Positions 22,359-29,677 of a stretch of 29,677 nt of DNA are shown in pieces; within the stretch, counting starts at the first letter, position 1, and each line of letters opens with the position of its first letter. The notes below the pieces were generated by a model that was not told the origin of the DNA, ran no database searches, and saw nothing but the letters and a program-made list of their open reading frames with translations. The position numbers were made by a program, and so were the translations under genes. Source of the DNA: Clostridium sp. CAG:780 (GTDB taxonomy: Bacteria; Bacillota; Clostridia; TANB77; CAG-508); the NCBI GenBank assembly GCA_000434195.1, contig HF994430.1, positions 1-29,677 of the forward strand. Reading direction: 5' to 3'.

Positions 22359-23756
22359 ATGAAAACACAAGTAGAAGAAGTAAATAGAAATATATATGAT
22401 ATAAAAAACAAAGATAACTATGAATTCAAAATGCAAAAAGGCTTAAACAGAGAAATAGTAGAAGAAATATCTAGACAAAAAAATGAGCCCGATTGGATGA
22501 GAAAAATAAGACTAGAAGCACTAGAAACATATAGCAAATCAGAACTTCCAACTTGGGGACCAGACCTATCTGAACTAAAAATGGATGAAATAGCAACATA
22601 TGTAAAGCCAAAAACAAAATTAAATAATAGTTGGAAAGAAGTGCCAGAAGACATAAAAAACACATTTGATAAGCTAGGAATTCCAGAGGCAGAAAAGAAA
22701 TCATTAGGAGGAGTTGGAGCACAATATGACTCGGAAGTAGTGTATCATAGCATAAAAGAGGAATTACTAAAACAAGGCGTAATTTATACAGATATGGAAA
22801 CAGCCGTTAGAGAATATCCAGAAATAGTAAAAAAATACTTTATGAAATGTGTACCAATAAATGATCATAAATTTGTTGCTTTACATGCAGCAGTATGGTC
22901 AGGAGGATCATTTGTGTATGTGCCAAAAGGAGTAAAACTAGAAATACCACTTCAATCATATTTTAGACTAAACTCACCAGAATCTGGACAGTTTGAACAC
23001 ACATTAATAATAGTAGACGAAGGAGCAAGCCTTCACTTTATAGAAGGATGCTCAGCACCAAAATACAACAAAGTAAATTTACATGCAGGATGCGTCGAAT
23101 TATATGTAAAAGACAATGCATATTTAAGATACTCTACCATAGAAAACTGGTCAAAAAATATGATGAACTTGAATACTAAAAAAGCCATAGTAGGAAAAAA
23201 TGCACAAGTGGACTGGGTAACAGGCTCATTTGGATCAAAGGTCTCAATGCTATATCCAATGAGCATATTAAACGGAGAAGGAGCAAAAACAGAATATACA
23301 GGGATAACATTTGCAGGAGAAGGACAAAATCTAGACACAGGATTCAAAACAATTCATAATGCACCAAATACATCATCTGTTATAAACTCAAAATCAATAT
23401 CAAAAAACGGGGGAATTTGTACATATAGATCATTAGTAAAAATAACAGAAAATGCAAAAAACTCAAAATGTAGCGTAAGTTGCGAATCTCTAATGTTAGA
23501 CGACATATCACGATCAGACACAATTCCGGTTAACGACATACAAACAGATGAAGTAGAATTTTCTCACGAGGCAAAAATAGGCAAAATAAGCGACAAAGAA
23601 ATCTTTTACTTAATGAGCAGAGGATTATCAGAAGAAGACGCAAAAGCAATGATAGTAAGAGGATTTGCATATCCAGTCTCAAAAGAACTTCCTGTTGAAT
23701 ATGCGGTAGAAATGAACAACTTAATAAATCTAGAATTAGAAGGGAGTATCGGATAA
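22359..23756 (+). CDS. sufB: Fe-S cluster assembly scaffold SufB
   Basis: SufB (465 aa, usual length) is the scaffold subunit on which clusters are built, with SufC and SufD. It keeps the N-terminal PDWMRKIRLEALE segment, the beta-helix core (GGSFVYVPKGVKLEIPLQSYF, SLHFIEGCSAP, NLNTKKA), and the C-terminal SufB signature SCESLMLDDISRSDTIP with Cys in the positions used for assembly, then SHEAKIGKISDKEIFYLMSRGL. Its ATG follows sufC by one base, and sufD follows by one base, so the operon is tight. Confidence 0.98.
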   Translation: MKTQVEEVNRNIYDIKNKDNYEFKMQKGLNREIVEEISRQKNEPDWMRKIRLEALETYSKSELPTWGPDLSELKMDEIATYVKPKTKLNNSWKEVPEDIKNTFDKLGIPEAEKKSLGGVGAQYDSEVVYHSIKEELLKQGVIYTDMETAVREYPEIVKKYFMKCVPINDHKFVALHAAVWSGGSFVYVPKGVKLEIPLQSYFRLNSPESGQFEHTLIIVDEGASLHFIEGCSAPKYNKVNLHAGCVELYVKDNAYLRYSTIENWSKNMMNLNTKKAIVGKNAQVDWVTGSFGSKVSMLYPMSILNGEGAKTEYTGITFAGEGQNLDTGFKTIHNAPNTSSVINSKSISKNGGICTYRSLVKITENAKNSKCSVSCESLMLDDISRSDTIPVNDIQTDEVEFSHEAKIGKISDKEIFYLMSRGLSEEDAKAMIVRGFAYPVSKELPVEYAVEMNNLINLELEGSIG

Positions 23757-23757
23757 T

Positions 23758-24765
23758 ATGGAACTAAACAATACACCAGTAAGAACTTCAAAAAACTTTA
23801 ATATAAACAACATAAAAATTGACGTAAAAATCCCAGAAGACATAAAAGAATTTAAAAATATGCAAATACCAGAAGATGCAACTGTATTAAAAGAAGATTT
23901 AAGCCTAAAATATGGAATTGGACTAAACTATATCGAAGCAAACAGCAAAATAAAAATAAACCTAGAAAATAAAGAAGAAAAAATAGTATGCAATTTTGAT
24001 AAAGAGAATCAAAATCTAACAGATCAAATCTTAATAAATGCAAAAGGAAAATCAACAATTACAATAGAATACAAATCACAAGGAGAAGAAAAACACTTTC
24101 ACAATGGTGTGCTTAAAGTAATAGCAGACGAAAATGCAGAAGTAAATGTAAATATAATCAATCTACTAAACGAAACATCAGACAACTTCCAAGCAATAGA
24201 AAGCATACTAAACAAAAATGCAAAAGTAAATTACACAATAATAGACATCGGTGGAAAATCAAGCATAACCAATTACTACTCAAATCTACAAGGCGAAAAT
24301 GCTCAAAACGACGTAAAAACAGTATATTTAGGAGTAGATGAACAACTAAAAGACATAAACTACATAGCAGAACTTTATGGAGCAAAAACAAACATCAACA
24401 TAGATGTGCAGGGAGCTCTATCAGACAAAGCAAAGAAACACTTTAAAGGAACAATCGACTTCAAGAAAGGATGCAAAAAAGCAAAAGGAGACGAAAACGA
24501 ATATTGTATGCTACTATCGGACAAAGCAAAAGCAATAGCACTTCCTATGCTGTTATGTGCAGAAGAAGACGTAGAAGGAAACCACTCAACAGCATCTGGA
24601 AAGGTCGATAGTAAAGTATTATTCTACATTATGTCAAGAGGATTAAACTATAAAGAAGCGGTCAAGCTATTAGTAAAATCGAGATTTATTAAAATAATAG
24701 AACAAATATCAGAACAAAATTTAAAAAACGAAATCATCAGTAAGATAGATGAAAAACTAAACTAA
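23758..24765 (+). CDS. sufD: Fe-S cluster assembly protein SufD
   Basis: SufD is the SufB paralogue that completes the SufBC2D complex and is needed for iron entry. The 335-aa protein is shorter than many SufD proteins (about 400-430 aa), with a diverged N-terminal half. The C-terminal beta-helix is recognisable: AELYGAKTNINIDVQGALSD, then KKHFKGTIDFKKGCKKAKGD and DVEGNHSTASGKVDSKVLFY, where the family normally reads V-C-HG-T-G. The His in NHSTASG is kept. It starts one base after sufB and is followed by sufS after 13 bases. Confidence 0.93.
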   Translation: MELNNTPVRTSKNFNINNIKIDVKIPEDIKEFKNMQIPEDATVLKEDLSLKYGIGLNYIEANSKIKINLENKEEKIVCNFDKENQNLTDQILINAKGKSTITIEYKSQGEEKHFHNGVLKVIADENAEVNVNIINLLNETSDNFQAIESILNKNAKVNYTIIDIGGKSSITNYYSNLQGENAQNDVKTVYLGVDEQLKDINYIAELYGAKTNINIDVQGALSDKAKKHFKGTIDFKKGCKKAKGDENEYCMLLSDKAKAIALPMLLCAEEDVEGNHSTASGKVDSKVLFYIMSRGLNYKEAVKLLVKSRFIKIIEQISEQNLKNEIISKIDEKLN

Positions 24766-24778
24766 GAAGGAAGCAAAA

Positions 24779-26002
24779 ATGAACATAGAAGAAATAAAAA
24801 AAGAATTTCCAATATTAAATAATAAAGACATTACATACTTAGACAGCGGAGCAACAACACAAAAACCACAGTATGTAATAGATAAAATAAAAGAATACTA
24901 TGAAAATAGCAATGCAAATCCGCACAGAGGAGCATATTTGCTAAGCTTAGAAGCAACAGAACTATATGAAAACACAAGAGGCAAAATTGCAAAGTTCATA
25001 AATGCAAAACATCCAGAAGAAATAATATTCTCAAAAAATGCAACAGAAAGCTTAAACTTAATTGCGTACTCATATGGACTAAACAATTTAAAACAAGGCG
25101 ACGAAGTAGTGCTATCAATAATGGAGCACCATTCAAACCTTGTACCTTGGCAAATGGTAACAAAGAAAACTGGAAGCACACTAAAATATATGTACATAAA
25201 CGATGAATTCGAGTTATCAGAAGAAGAAATAAAAACAAAAATAACAGACAAAACCAAAATCGTTGCAATAACTCATGTTTCAAATGTGTTAGGAACAATA
25301 AACAATGTAAAAGAAATAATAAAATATGCACACAAAAAAGGAGCAAAAGTAATAGTAGACGCATCACAGAGCGTTCCACATATGCAAATAGATGTACAAG
25401 ATTTAAATGCTGACTTTCTAGTATTCTCAGGACACAAAATGCTAGCACCACTAGGAATAGGAGTAATGTACGCAAAAAGAGAAATATTAAACCAAATGAC
25501 ACCATTTCTAATGGGCGGAGACATGATAGAATATGTGTATGAACAAGACACAACATTTGCACCACTTCCAAACAAATTTGAAGCAGGAACACAAAACGTA
25601 GAAGGAGTCATAGGACTAGGCGCAGCAATAGACTACATTCAAAAAATAGGATATGATGAAATAAACAAAATAGAAAACGAAGTAGTAACATACGCAGAAG
25701 AAGAACTATCAAAACTAAAATTCCTAACACTATATATGACACAAAATAGGCAAAACCACTCATCAGTAATTTCCTTCAACATAAAAGGAGTACATCCACA
25801 CGACGTTGCCAGTATACTAGACTCAGAAAACGTATGCGTGCGTTCAGGAAATCACTGTGCACAACCACTATTAAGATACTTAGGAATAGACTCGACTTGT
25901 AGAGCAAGCTTCTACTTCTACAACACAAAACAAGACGTAGACAAACTAGTAAAAGCACTAAACAAAGCATACTCAATATTCGAAAAATATATAAAAAATT
26001 AA
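24779..26002 (+). CDS. sufS: Cysteine desulfurase SufS
   Basis: SufS is a class II pyridoxal-phosphate cysteine desulfurase that takes sulfur from cysteine as a persulfide and hands it to SufU. The 407-aa protein has the N-terminal YLDSGATTQKP motif, HHSNLVPWQ, the PLP-binding lysine in SGHKMLAPLG (K220), and the C-terminal catalytic Cys360 in RSGNHCAQPL. The usual RxGHHCA becomes RSGNHCA, with Asn at 358. GAAGGA lies before the ATG. The sufU gene follows after 10 bases. Confidence 0.97.
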   Translation: MNIEEIKKEFPILNNKDITYLDSGATTQKPQYVIDKIKEYYENSNANPHRGAYLLSLEATELYENTRGKIAKFINAKHPEEIIFSKNATESLNLIAYSYGLNNLKQGDEVVLSIMEHHSNLVPWQMVTKKTGSTLKYMYINDEFELSEEEIKTKITDKTKIVAITHVSNVLGTINNVKEIIKYAHKKGAKVIVDASQSVPHMQIDVQDLNADFLVFSGHKMLAPLGIGVMYAKREILNQMTPFLMGGDMIEYVYEQDTTFAPLPNKFEAGTQNVEGVIGLGAAIDYIQKIGYDEINKIENEVVTYAEEELSKLKFLTLYMTQNRQNHSSVISFNIKGVHPHDVASILDSENVCVRSGNHCAQPLLRYLGIDSTCRASFYFYNTKQDVDKLVKALNKAYSIFEKYIKN

Positions 26003-26012
26003 GAGGTGAAAA

Positions 26013-26435
26013 ATGGAAGACCTTACAGAAATATATAATGACTTAATAATGGAACACAGCACAAATTCGTATAATAAAAGAGAACTCGAAAATGCAACAG
26101 CTTGCAAAATGGGACACAATCCAAACTGTGGAGACGAAATAAAACTAGAAATAAAAGTAAATGGCGATGTAATAGAAGACCTAGCATTCACAGGTCATGG
26201 ATGTGCTATATCACAAGCATCAACTTCAATTATGATAGACACACTAAGAGGTAAAACAATAAAAGAAGCAAAGGAAATAGTAAAAACATTTATAGAAATG
26301 ATAAAAAGAGAAACAACAAGCGAAGCGGAACTAAAAAAATTAGAAGACGCAATAGCACTAAAAAACATATCAAATATGCCAGCAAGAGTAAAATGCGCGC
26401 TACTAGCATGGCACACAATAGAAGAAATGATATAA
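26013..26435 (+). CDS. sufU: Sulfur-transfer protein SufU
   Basis: SufU (140 aa) is a zinc protein that accepts sulfur from SufS and relays it to the SufBCD scaffold; it does not usually hold clusters itself. Zinc and sulfur-relay residues are all present: NPNCGDEI, GHGCAISQAS and RVKCALLAWHT. Length and the insertion between the last two motifs match Gram-positive SufU rather than IscU. AGAGGTGAAAA precedes the ATG. It is the last gene of the operon. The stop lies seven bases before an IS-derived segment whose hairpin may be its terminator. Confidence 0.96.
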   Translation: MEDLTEIYNDLIMEHSTNSYNKRELENATACKMGHNPNCGDEIKLEIKVNGDVIEDLAFTGHGCAISQASTSIMIDTLRGKTIKEAKEIVKTFIEMIKRETTSEAELKKLEDAIALKNISNMPARVKCALLAWHTIEEMI

Positions 26436-26494
26436 AAAGATTGAACCCTTTTGGAAGAAGTTGTCGATAAAAAGTGGACACTAAAAAAAAGATA

Positions 26495-26563
26495 CTAAGG
26501 GAGCCCTAGTTGAACACGATATTCAACTAGGGATTTATCGTTTAGTGCATATCTTGGTCTATT
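26495..26563 (-). pseudogene. Transposase C-terminal fragment
   Basis: The minus strand reads NRPRYALNDKSLVEYRVQLG, then LP and a TAG stop at 26495-26497. It resembles the usual end of IS3-type transposases (RP-YAL-KSPVEYRTQLGF). A TAA precedes it immediately, so only about 22 codons remain. The internal palindrome CCCTAGTTGAA...TTCAACTAGGG lies inside this fragment. Confidence 0.5.
26504..26538. terminator. Hairpin inside the IS remnant, likely suf terminator
   Basis: A perfect 11-bp stem (CCCTAGTTGAA at 26504-26514 with 26522-26532) and a 7-base loop are followed by ATTTAT, about 70 bases after sufU. No other terminator is seen for suf. Weak T run. Confidence 0.55.
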
Positions 26564-26576
26564 TTATTATTAGCTA

Positions 26577-26605
26577 TTACTATATCGTTAAAAATATGTT
26601 ATAAT
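26577..26605 (+). promoter_or_regulatory. Extended -10 promoter of the small membrane protein gene
   Basis: TATAAT at 26600-26605 with TG at 26597-26598; the weak -35 TTACTA (26577-26582) is 17 bp upstream. The untranslated leader (about 85 nt) contains a bulged hairpin at 26646-26672 (TGTGA-ATTAGA with TCTAATGTCACA). Confidence 0.6.
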
Positions 26606-26699
26606 AGGTATATCAAAAGCAATATACATTTATTATTTTATACAATGTGAATTAGAGGCTTCTAATGTCACACATAAACCAAATGAAAGGAGGTAAAAA

Positions 26700-27230
26700 A
26701 TGCAAGAAATAAAAACTTTAAAGTATCCTTTAAGATGGCTATTTCAAATATTTTTAATTTTGATTATTGTTATATTTTCAATTAAATTTTTAAATGGAAC
26801 TATTAAATGGGAAGATCCAAACAACAATTATTCTTTATATTTTGTATTAATTTGCTTTATTGAATTAATGACAATAATTTATTTGTTTAGAAATAAAACT
26901 TATTTTGCTACAGATAAAGGAGAAGAAAAATACATAATAAACAGATCGAAACTAAATAGTAAGGAATTCGACGAAGATACCCAAAGATACGTTAGAGATC
27001 ATTATTTGTATGGCGATAGAACAATTGACTTTTTGGATGCAATAGATATTTTGCTTTCTCTACCATCAAATAAAGAAATACAAAAAGCAGTAAAAGAAAA
27101 GGTTTTAACTTATCCCAAATATCAAATTAAAACAGTTTCAAAAATTTTTACATTCTTAGGCATGAAATATTATAGATTGGATCTAAAAAATGGAAAAAAG
27201 AAATATTTATTAGTGTTTAATAGCTTATAG
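26700..27230 (+). CDS. Small membrane protein of unknown function
   Basis: I do not recognise this 176-aa protein. It has two membrane segments near the N-terminus (about 12-30, LRWLFQIFLILIIVIFSIKF, and 45-65, YSLYFVLICFIELMTIIYLF), followed by a cytosolic domain of about 110 residues rich in Lys, Asp and Tyr (DEDTQRYVRDHYLYGDRTID; KVLTYPKYQIKTVSKIF; LGMKYYRLDLKNGKKKYLLV). No catalytic motif is visible. AAAGGAGG lies 7 bases before the ATG. It stands alone, between an IS relic with its own promoter and a terminator, so it may have arrived with mobile DNA; codon use is less biased toward A-ending codons than in the suf genes. Confidence 0.7.
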   Translation: MQEIKTLKYPLRWLFQIFLILIIVIFSIKFLNGTIKWEDPNNNYSLYFVLICFIELMTIIYLFRNKTYFATDKGEEKYIINRSKLNSKEFDEDTQRYVRDHYLYGDRTIDFLDAIDILLSLPSNKEIQKAVKEKVLTYPKYQIKTVSKIFTFLGMKYYRLDLKNGKKKYLLVFNSL

Positions 27231-27294
27231 AACTGAAAAAAAGGAAAAAGTAATTATACGTTACAATTTTTTAATAATTTAATACAACAAAAAA

Positions 27295-27330
27295 GATAAA
27301 TGTAAACACTTTTGGGTGTTTACATTTATC
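27295..27330. terminator. Bidirectional terminator
   Basis: A perfect 15-bp stem, GATAAATGTAAACAC (27295-27309) with 27316-27330, and a 6-base loop. An A run on its left gives a T run on the minus strand, serving the convergent deaminase gene. Confidence 0.9.
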
Positions 27331-27362
27331 TTATAACTTTACCCTTTCAAATTCAATATGTA

Positions 27363-27821
27363 CTAATTATTCAAATCAAAAACAGTACCTTGTGGTCCAA
27401 CAACACGCACAATGCCAGAATTGCGAATCATACGCTCACAAATAGGACAAGGAGAACACTTAGACATAGGAATCTTCTGGTAGCCACTCTCGTTGGAATC
27501 GGCAACAACTTCGTTACCGTTGAGATATAAAGTAGCGCCAATAGTATCCTTTCGAGAAACCGAAAGAAGAGCATTTTGCTCAGCATGAACAGCAGGACAA
27601 TCTCCGTAATCCCCTGAATTATGAGCCTTATGCTTTCTAGGACAGTCTTCATAAACATCACAGCAATTAGCATCGCCACGAGCAGAACCATTATAACCAG
27701 TAGCTACAATCTCATCGTGATTAACAACAACAGCACCATAATGTCTACGAAGACAAGTACTACGCTCAGCAACAACATGAGCAATCTCTAAATAATAATC
27801 ATCTTTACTAATTCTCTTCAT
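27363..27821 (-). CDS. dCMP deaminase-family protein
   Basis: This 152-aa zinc enzyme belongs to the cytidine/deoxycytidylate deaminase family; dCMP deaminases make dUMP for thymidylate synthesis, and ComEB is a paralogue linked to competence. It has the catalytic HAEQNAL motif (HAE at 79-81) and the second zinc motif SPCPICERMI (C125, C128), plus VVVNHDEIVATGYNGSARGD, typical of dCMP deaminases. Extra cysteines and histidines (C53, C54, C60, H64, H67, C75) lie between, as in the zinc-linked insert of T4-type dCMP deaminases. Length is normal. The start is the ATG at 27821, with AAGGAG before it. Substrate is inferred from the family. Confidence 0.88.
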   Translation of the reverse strand: MKRISKDDYYLEIAHVVAERSTCLRRHYGAVVVNHDEIVATGYNGSARGDANCCDVYEDCPRKHKAHNSGDYGDCPAVHAEQNALLSVSRKDTIGATLYLNGNEVVADSNESGYQKIPMSKCSPCPICERMIRNSGIVRVVGPQGTVFDLNN

Positions 27822-27850
27822 AATAAAATCTCCTTATAAATGATAAAAAC

Positions 27851-27859
27851 ATTATAGCA
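27851..27859 (-). promoter_or_regulatory. Extended -10 promoter of the deaminase gene
   Basis: On the minus strand TGC precedes TATAAT (27856 to 27851), 30 bases before the start codon. No clear -35. Confidence 0.55.
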
Positions 27860-27910
27860 GAAAAAACAAAAAAAGAAAATCCCCAAACACTAGATATTAC
27901 AAAGAGGATG

Positions 27911-27919
27911 TGATAAAAT
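27911..27919 (+). promoter_or_regulatory. Extended -10 promoter of the acetyltransferase operon
   Basis: TGA then TAAAAT at 27914-27919, 30 bases before the GTG start; no strong -35. Confidence 0.45.
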
Positions 27920-27948
27920 AGCTAAAAATAGCTGCAGGGAGAAGAAAA

Positions 27949-28440
27949 GTGAATAAAAGTATAATCGGAACACTCACAGATAAAACAATAAAAATACGTA
28001 ATTTAAAAGAAAAAGAAGAATACATAAAAGAAGTAGCAATACTAGAACATGAAGAATGGGCAGAAAATCCGGAAGAGAACAAAAAAGAAAGAATAGAAAG
28101 AAAAATAAATAGAATCAAAAACAAACTAGGCAATAAAGACTTTTGCAAATTGATACTATTAAAGGATGAAGATCTAGTTGGCTTTATTTCAATATTTCCG
28201 AACGACTGTGACGAATGTCCAGCTCTTACTCCATGGTATGCAACAATGTACATCAAGAAAGAATACAGAGGAAAAGGATATTCGAAAATACTAAATGAAG
28301 AGGTACTAAACGAAGCAAAAAAGCGAGGATATAAAGAAATATTTTTAAAAACAGAATTAAGCAACTACTACGAGAAATTTGGGGCAATATACATAAGAAA
28401 ATTAAAAACTGGAGAAAAACTATACAAAATAGAATTGTGA
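27949..28440 (+). CDS. GNAT-family N-acetyltransferase
   Basis: GNAT enzymes transfer an acetyl group from acetyl-CoA to an amine. The 163-aa protein has motif A, the CoA pyrophosphate-binding turn, at about 103-112 (YIKKEYRGKGYSKIL), preceded by the strand TPWYATMYI and followed by LKTELSNYYEKFGA, the usual tyrosine-containing motif B. The acceptor is unknown. The start is GTG at 27949, with GGGAG about 7 bases upstream; no ATG fits. It opens a three-gene operon with the divergent CYTH protein and an NTPase (12- and 9-base gaps). Confidence 0.85.
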   Translation: MNKSIIGTLTDKTIKIRNLKEKEEYIKEVAILEHEEWAENPEENKKERIERKINRIKNKLGNKDFCKLILLKDEDLVGFISIFPNDCDECPALTPWYATMYIKKEYRGKGYSKILNEEVLNEAKKRGYKEIFLKTELSNYYEKFGAIYIRKLKTGEKLYKIEL

Positions 28441-28452
28441 GAGGAGAAAATT

Positions 28453-29031
28453 ATGGAGACACAAAGAAACGAAATAACTGTAAAGATAAATGCAACAATG
28501 GAAGAAATTCACAAAATAATAAAAGAAAAAGAATATGAAGAAATAGACAAATTTTCACTAGACGACACATACTTTATACCAGAAAATCTGGACATAGAAA
28601 AAATAAGCACAAGAGAGATATTAGCAAAAGCACTAATAATCAGATGGATAAAAAGAGATGAAAAAATAATAAAACAAATAACATTCAAAATTAAAAACAT
28701 TGACTCAAAAGGAAACATACTAAGCCAGAAGTCGATCAACTGTGAAATAGAAAGTATAGAAGACGCAAAAAAACTACTACAAGCAATAGGATATAGAGAA
28801 ATAATGAATATAAAAGAAAATGATACCGAATATAGAAAAAACGGCTTTCAACTGGCAATAAAAGATATAATTAACGGAGACAAACTGATAGAAATAGAAG
28901 AAAATGAAAAATATGACACAATAGAAAAAATAATAAAAGAACTGGAAAAGCAAAACATACCAATCTTTACAGACAACTACTTTGTAAAGAAAGCTGAGGT
29001 AGAGCTAAACAAGATACTAAACAGAAAATAG
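28453..29031 (+). CDS. Divergent CYTH-like protein
   Basis: This 192-aa protein has the order of CYTH strands: EITVKI at the N-terminus, FSLDDTYFIPENL (like DTYFDTPDL in CYTH proteins), ALIIRWIKRD, ITFKIKNI, INCEIES, AKKLLQAIGYREIMNI, FQLAIKDIINGDKLIEIEEN. It closely parallels the first CYTH gene at 20513 in length and layout, but the ExExK motif reads E7-I-T-V-K11, losing the second Glu. Whether the tunnel still binds triphosphates is unclear, so it may be inactive or have a new ligand. GAGGAG precedes the ATG. It is the middle gene between a GNAT and a DUF84 NTPase. Confidence 0.65.
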   Translation: METQRNEITVKINATMEEIHKIIKEKEYEEIDKFSLDDTYFIPENLDIEKISTREILAKALIIRWIKRDEKIIKQITFKIKNIDSKGNILSQKSINCEIESIEDAKKLLQAIGYREIMNIKENDTEYRKNGFQLAIKDIINGDKLIEIEENEKYDTIEKIIKELEKQNIPIFTDNYFVKKAEVELNKILNRK

Positions 29032-29040
29032 GAGAAAGCA

Positions 29041-29574
29041 ATGAAAATACTAATAGGAACAAGAAATCAAGGAAAAATAGAAGGCGCAAAACAAGCATTT
29101 GAAAAATTTTACACAAATGTGGAAATGATAGGAATACCAGTAAACTCAGACGTTAGTGACGAACCTGTAAACGACGAAATATATCAAGGAGCAAGCAACA
29201 GAGTAAACAATCTAATAAAATATGCAAAAGAAAACAACATAGATGCAGACTTCTTTATAGGAGTAGAATCAGGAATAACAGACAAACTAGGAAAGTGGTG
29301 CATCATACAAATTGCCGTAATAAAAGACAAAAACGGTTATGAAAGCTTTGGAACAGGACCAGCATTTCCTGTACCAGAAAAATATGTAGACGAAATCATA
29401 AACACAGACCTAGGGATCGTAATGGACAAAATATTCAACGGAAACGGACTAAAAAACGAAAAAGGTGGAATAGCACACCTTACAAATGATGTAATAACAC
29501 GCTATGATTTAACAAGAGAATCATTCATAATGGCACTAACGCAATTCATAAACGGAGACACTTGGAGAGATTAG
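29041..29574 (+). CDS. Inosine/xanthosine triphosphatase (DUF84/YjjX family)
   Basis: YjjX-type enzymes hydrolyse non-canonical ITP and XTP to keep them out of nucleic acids. The 177-aa protein starts MKILIGTRNQGKIEGAKQAF, the family hallmark, then SDVSDEPVNDEIYQGASNRV, FIGVESGI, GTGPAFPVPE, LGIVMDKIFNG and GGIAHLTNDVITR, each at its usual place. Length matches. GGAGAAAG precedes the ATG, 9 bases after the CYTH-like gene. The rest of the window (29575-29677) is AT-rich and holds nothing I can identify. Confidence 0.92.
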   Translation: MKILIGTRNQGKIEGAKQAFEKFYTNVEMIGIPVNSDVSDEPVNDEIYQGASNRVNNLIKYAKENNIDADFFIGVESGITDKLGKWCIIQIAVIKDKNGYESFGTGPAFPVPEKYVDEIINTDLGIVMDKIFNGNGLKNEKGGIAHLTNDVITRYDLTRESFIMALTQFINGDTWRD

Positions 29575-29677
29575 AAATATATAAAGAAATAAAAAAATAA
29601 AATTCCTAAAGTAGCAATATATAAAAATAAAAGAAAATTAAAATGAACCTCCAAATGCTAGATAAAAATCTAATATT

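Larger units (their letters stand above)
26442..26563 (-). mobile_element. 3' end remnant of an IS3-type insertion sequence
   Basis: The segment contains an end-like sequence (minus strand GTGTCCACTTTTTATCGACA, ending in CA at 26442) and the last codons of a transposase. IS3-family elements with this kind of terminus carry a transposase on the strand reading toward this end. The opposite end and the rest of the element are missing, so it cannot move. The family assignment is by pattern. Confidence 0.5.

Noticed and set aside
24996..25592. 198-residue minus-strand frame inside sufS
   Set aside because: A Leu/Phe-rich antisense shadow of a well-supported sufS gene.
1..29677. CRISPR arrays, riboswitches, prophage or integrase genes
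   Set aside because: No regularly spaced repeats, no recognisable riboswitch core, and no phage or integrase genes were seen.

Overview
The window is an AT-rich stretch of a spore-forming, low-GC Gram-positive chromosome, most likely an uncultured member of the Clostridia. The evidence is the order SRP RNA-dnaX-ybaB-recR, the germination pair sleB-ypeB next to a small acid-soluble spore protein gene, the Gram-positive Suf set with sufU, strong Shine-Dalgarno sites, TTG starts and the standard genetic code. It is mostly housekeeping DNA with a few accessory insertions. I cannot place it to genus.

Layout. 1-1151: 3' end of a surface-type protein, dtd on the minus strand, and tRNA-Ser(CGA). 1185-4752: a membrane-anchored protein of unknown function, SRP RNA, then dnaX-ybaB-recR. 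4766-5914: a GT28/MGDG-synthase-like glycosyltransferase on the minus strand, sharing a terminator hairpin with recR. 6048-8158: spore germination and protection genes (sleB, ypeB, ssp). 8254-11209: murF, yqeK and a DnaJ-like co-chaperone. 11227-14104: a self-contained three-gene operon (two unknown small proteins and a VirD4-type coupling ATPase) with its own consensus promoter and terminator. 14128-14933: a decayed AbiE type IV toxin-antitoxin locus whose operator is still visible. 15284-18402: an SbcD/YhaO-like nuclease and a membrane-anchored SbcC/YhaN-like ATPase, followed by trmL and a Nudix protein. 19440-20421: a methyltransferase behind a long structured leader that resembles an attenuator. 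20513-21503: a CYTH protein with an IscR-type Fe-S regulator. 21611-26435: sufC-B-D-S-U. 26442-26563: remnant of an IS3-type insertion sequence. 26700-29574: a small membrane protein, a dCMP-deaminase-like enzyme (minus strand), a GNAT acetyltransferase, a second very divergent CYTH protein and a DUF84/YjjX NTPase.

How the parts fit. The Suf block is a complete cysteine-desulfurase, sulfur-carrier and SufBCD scaffold machine, and its probable regulator lies just upstream but in a separate transcription unit. SleB and YpeB are co-dependent germination proteins made with a DNA-protecting SASP. The items most worth follow-up are the stand-alone VirD4-like operon, the attenuator-like methyltransferase leader, the AbiE relic with its operator, the two degenerate CYTH proteins, and a promoter element shared by the SbcD/YhaN and suf operons. 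All functional calls come from reading motifs by eye; no database search was possible.
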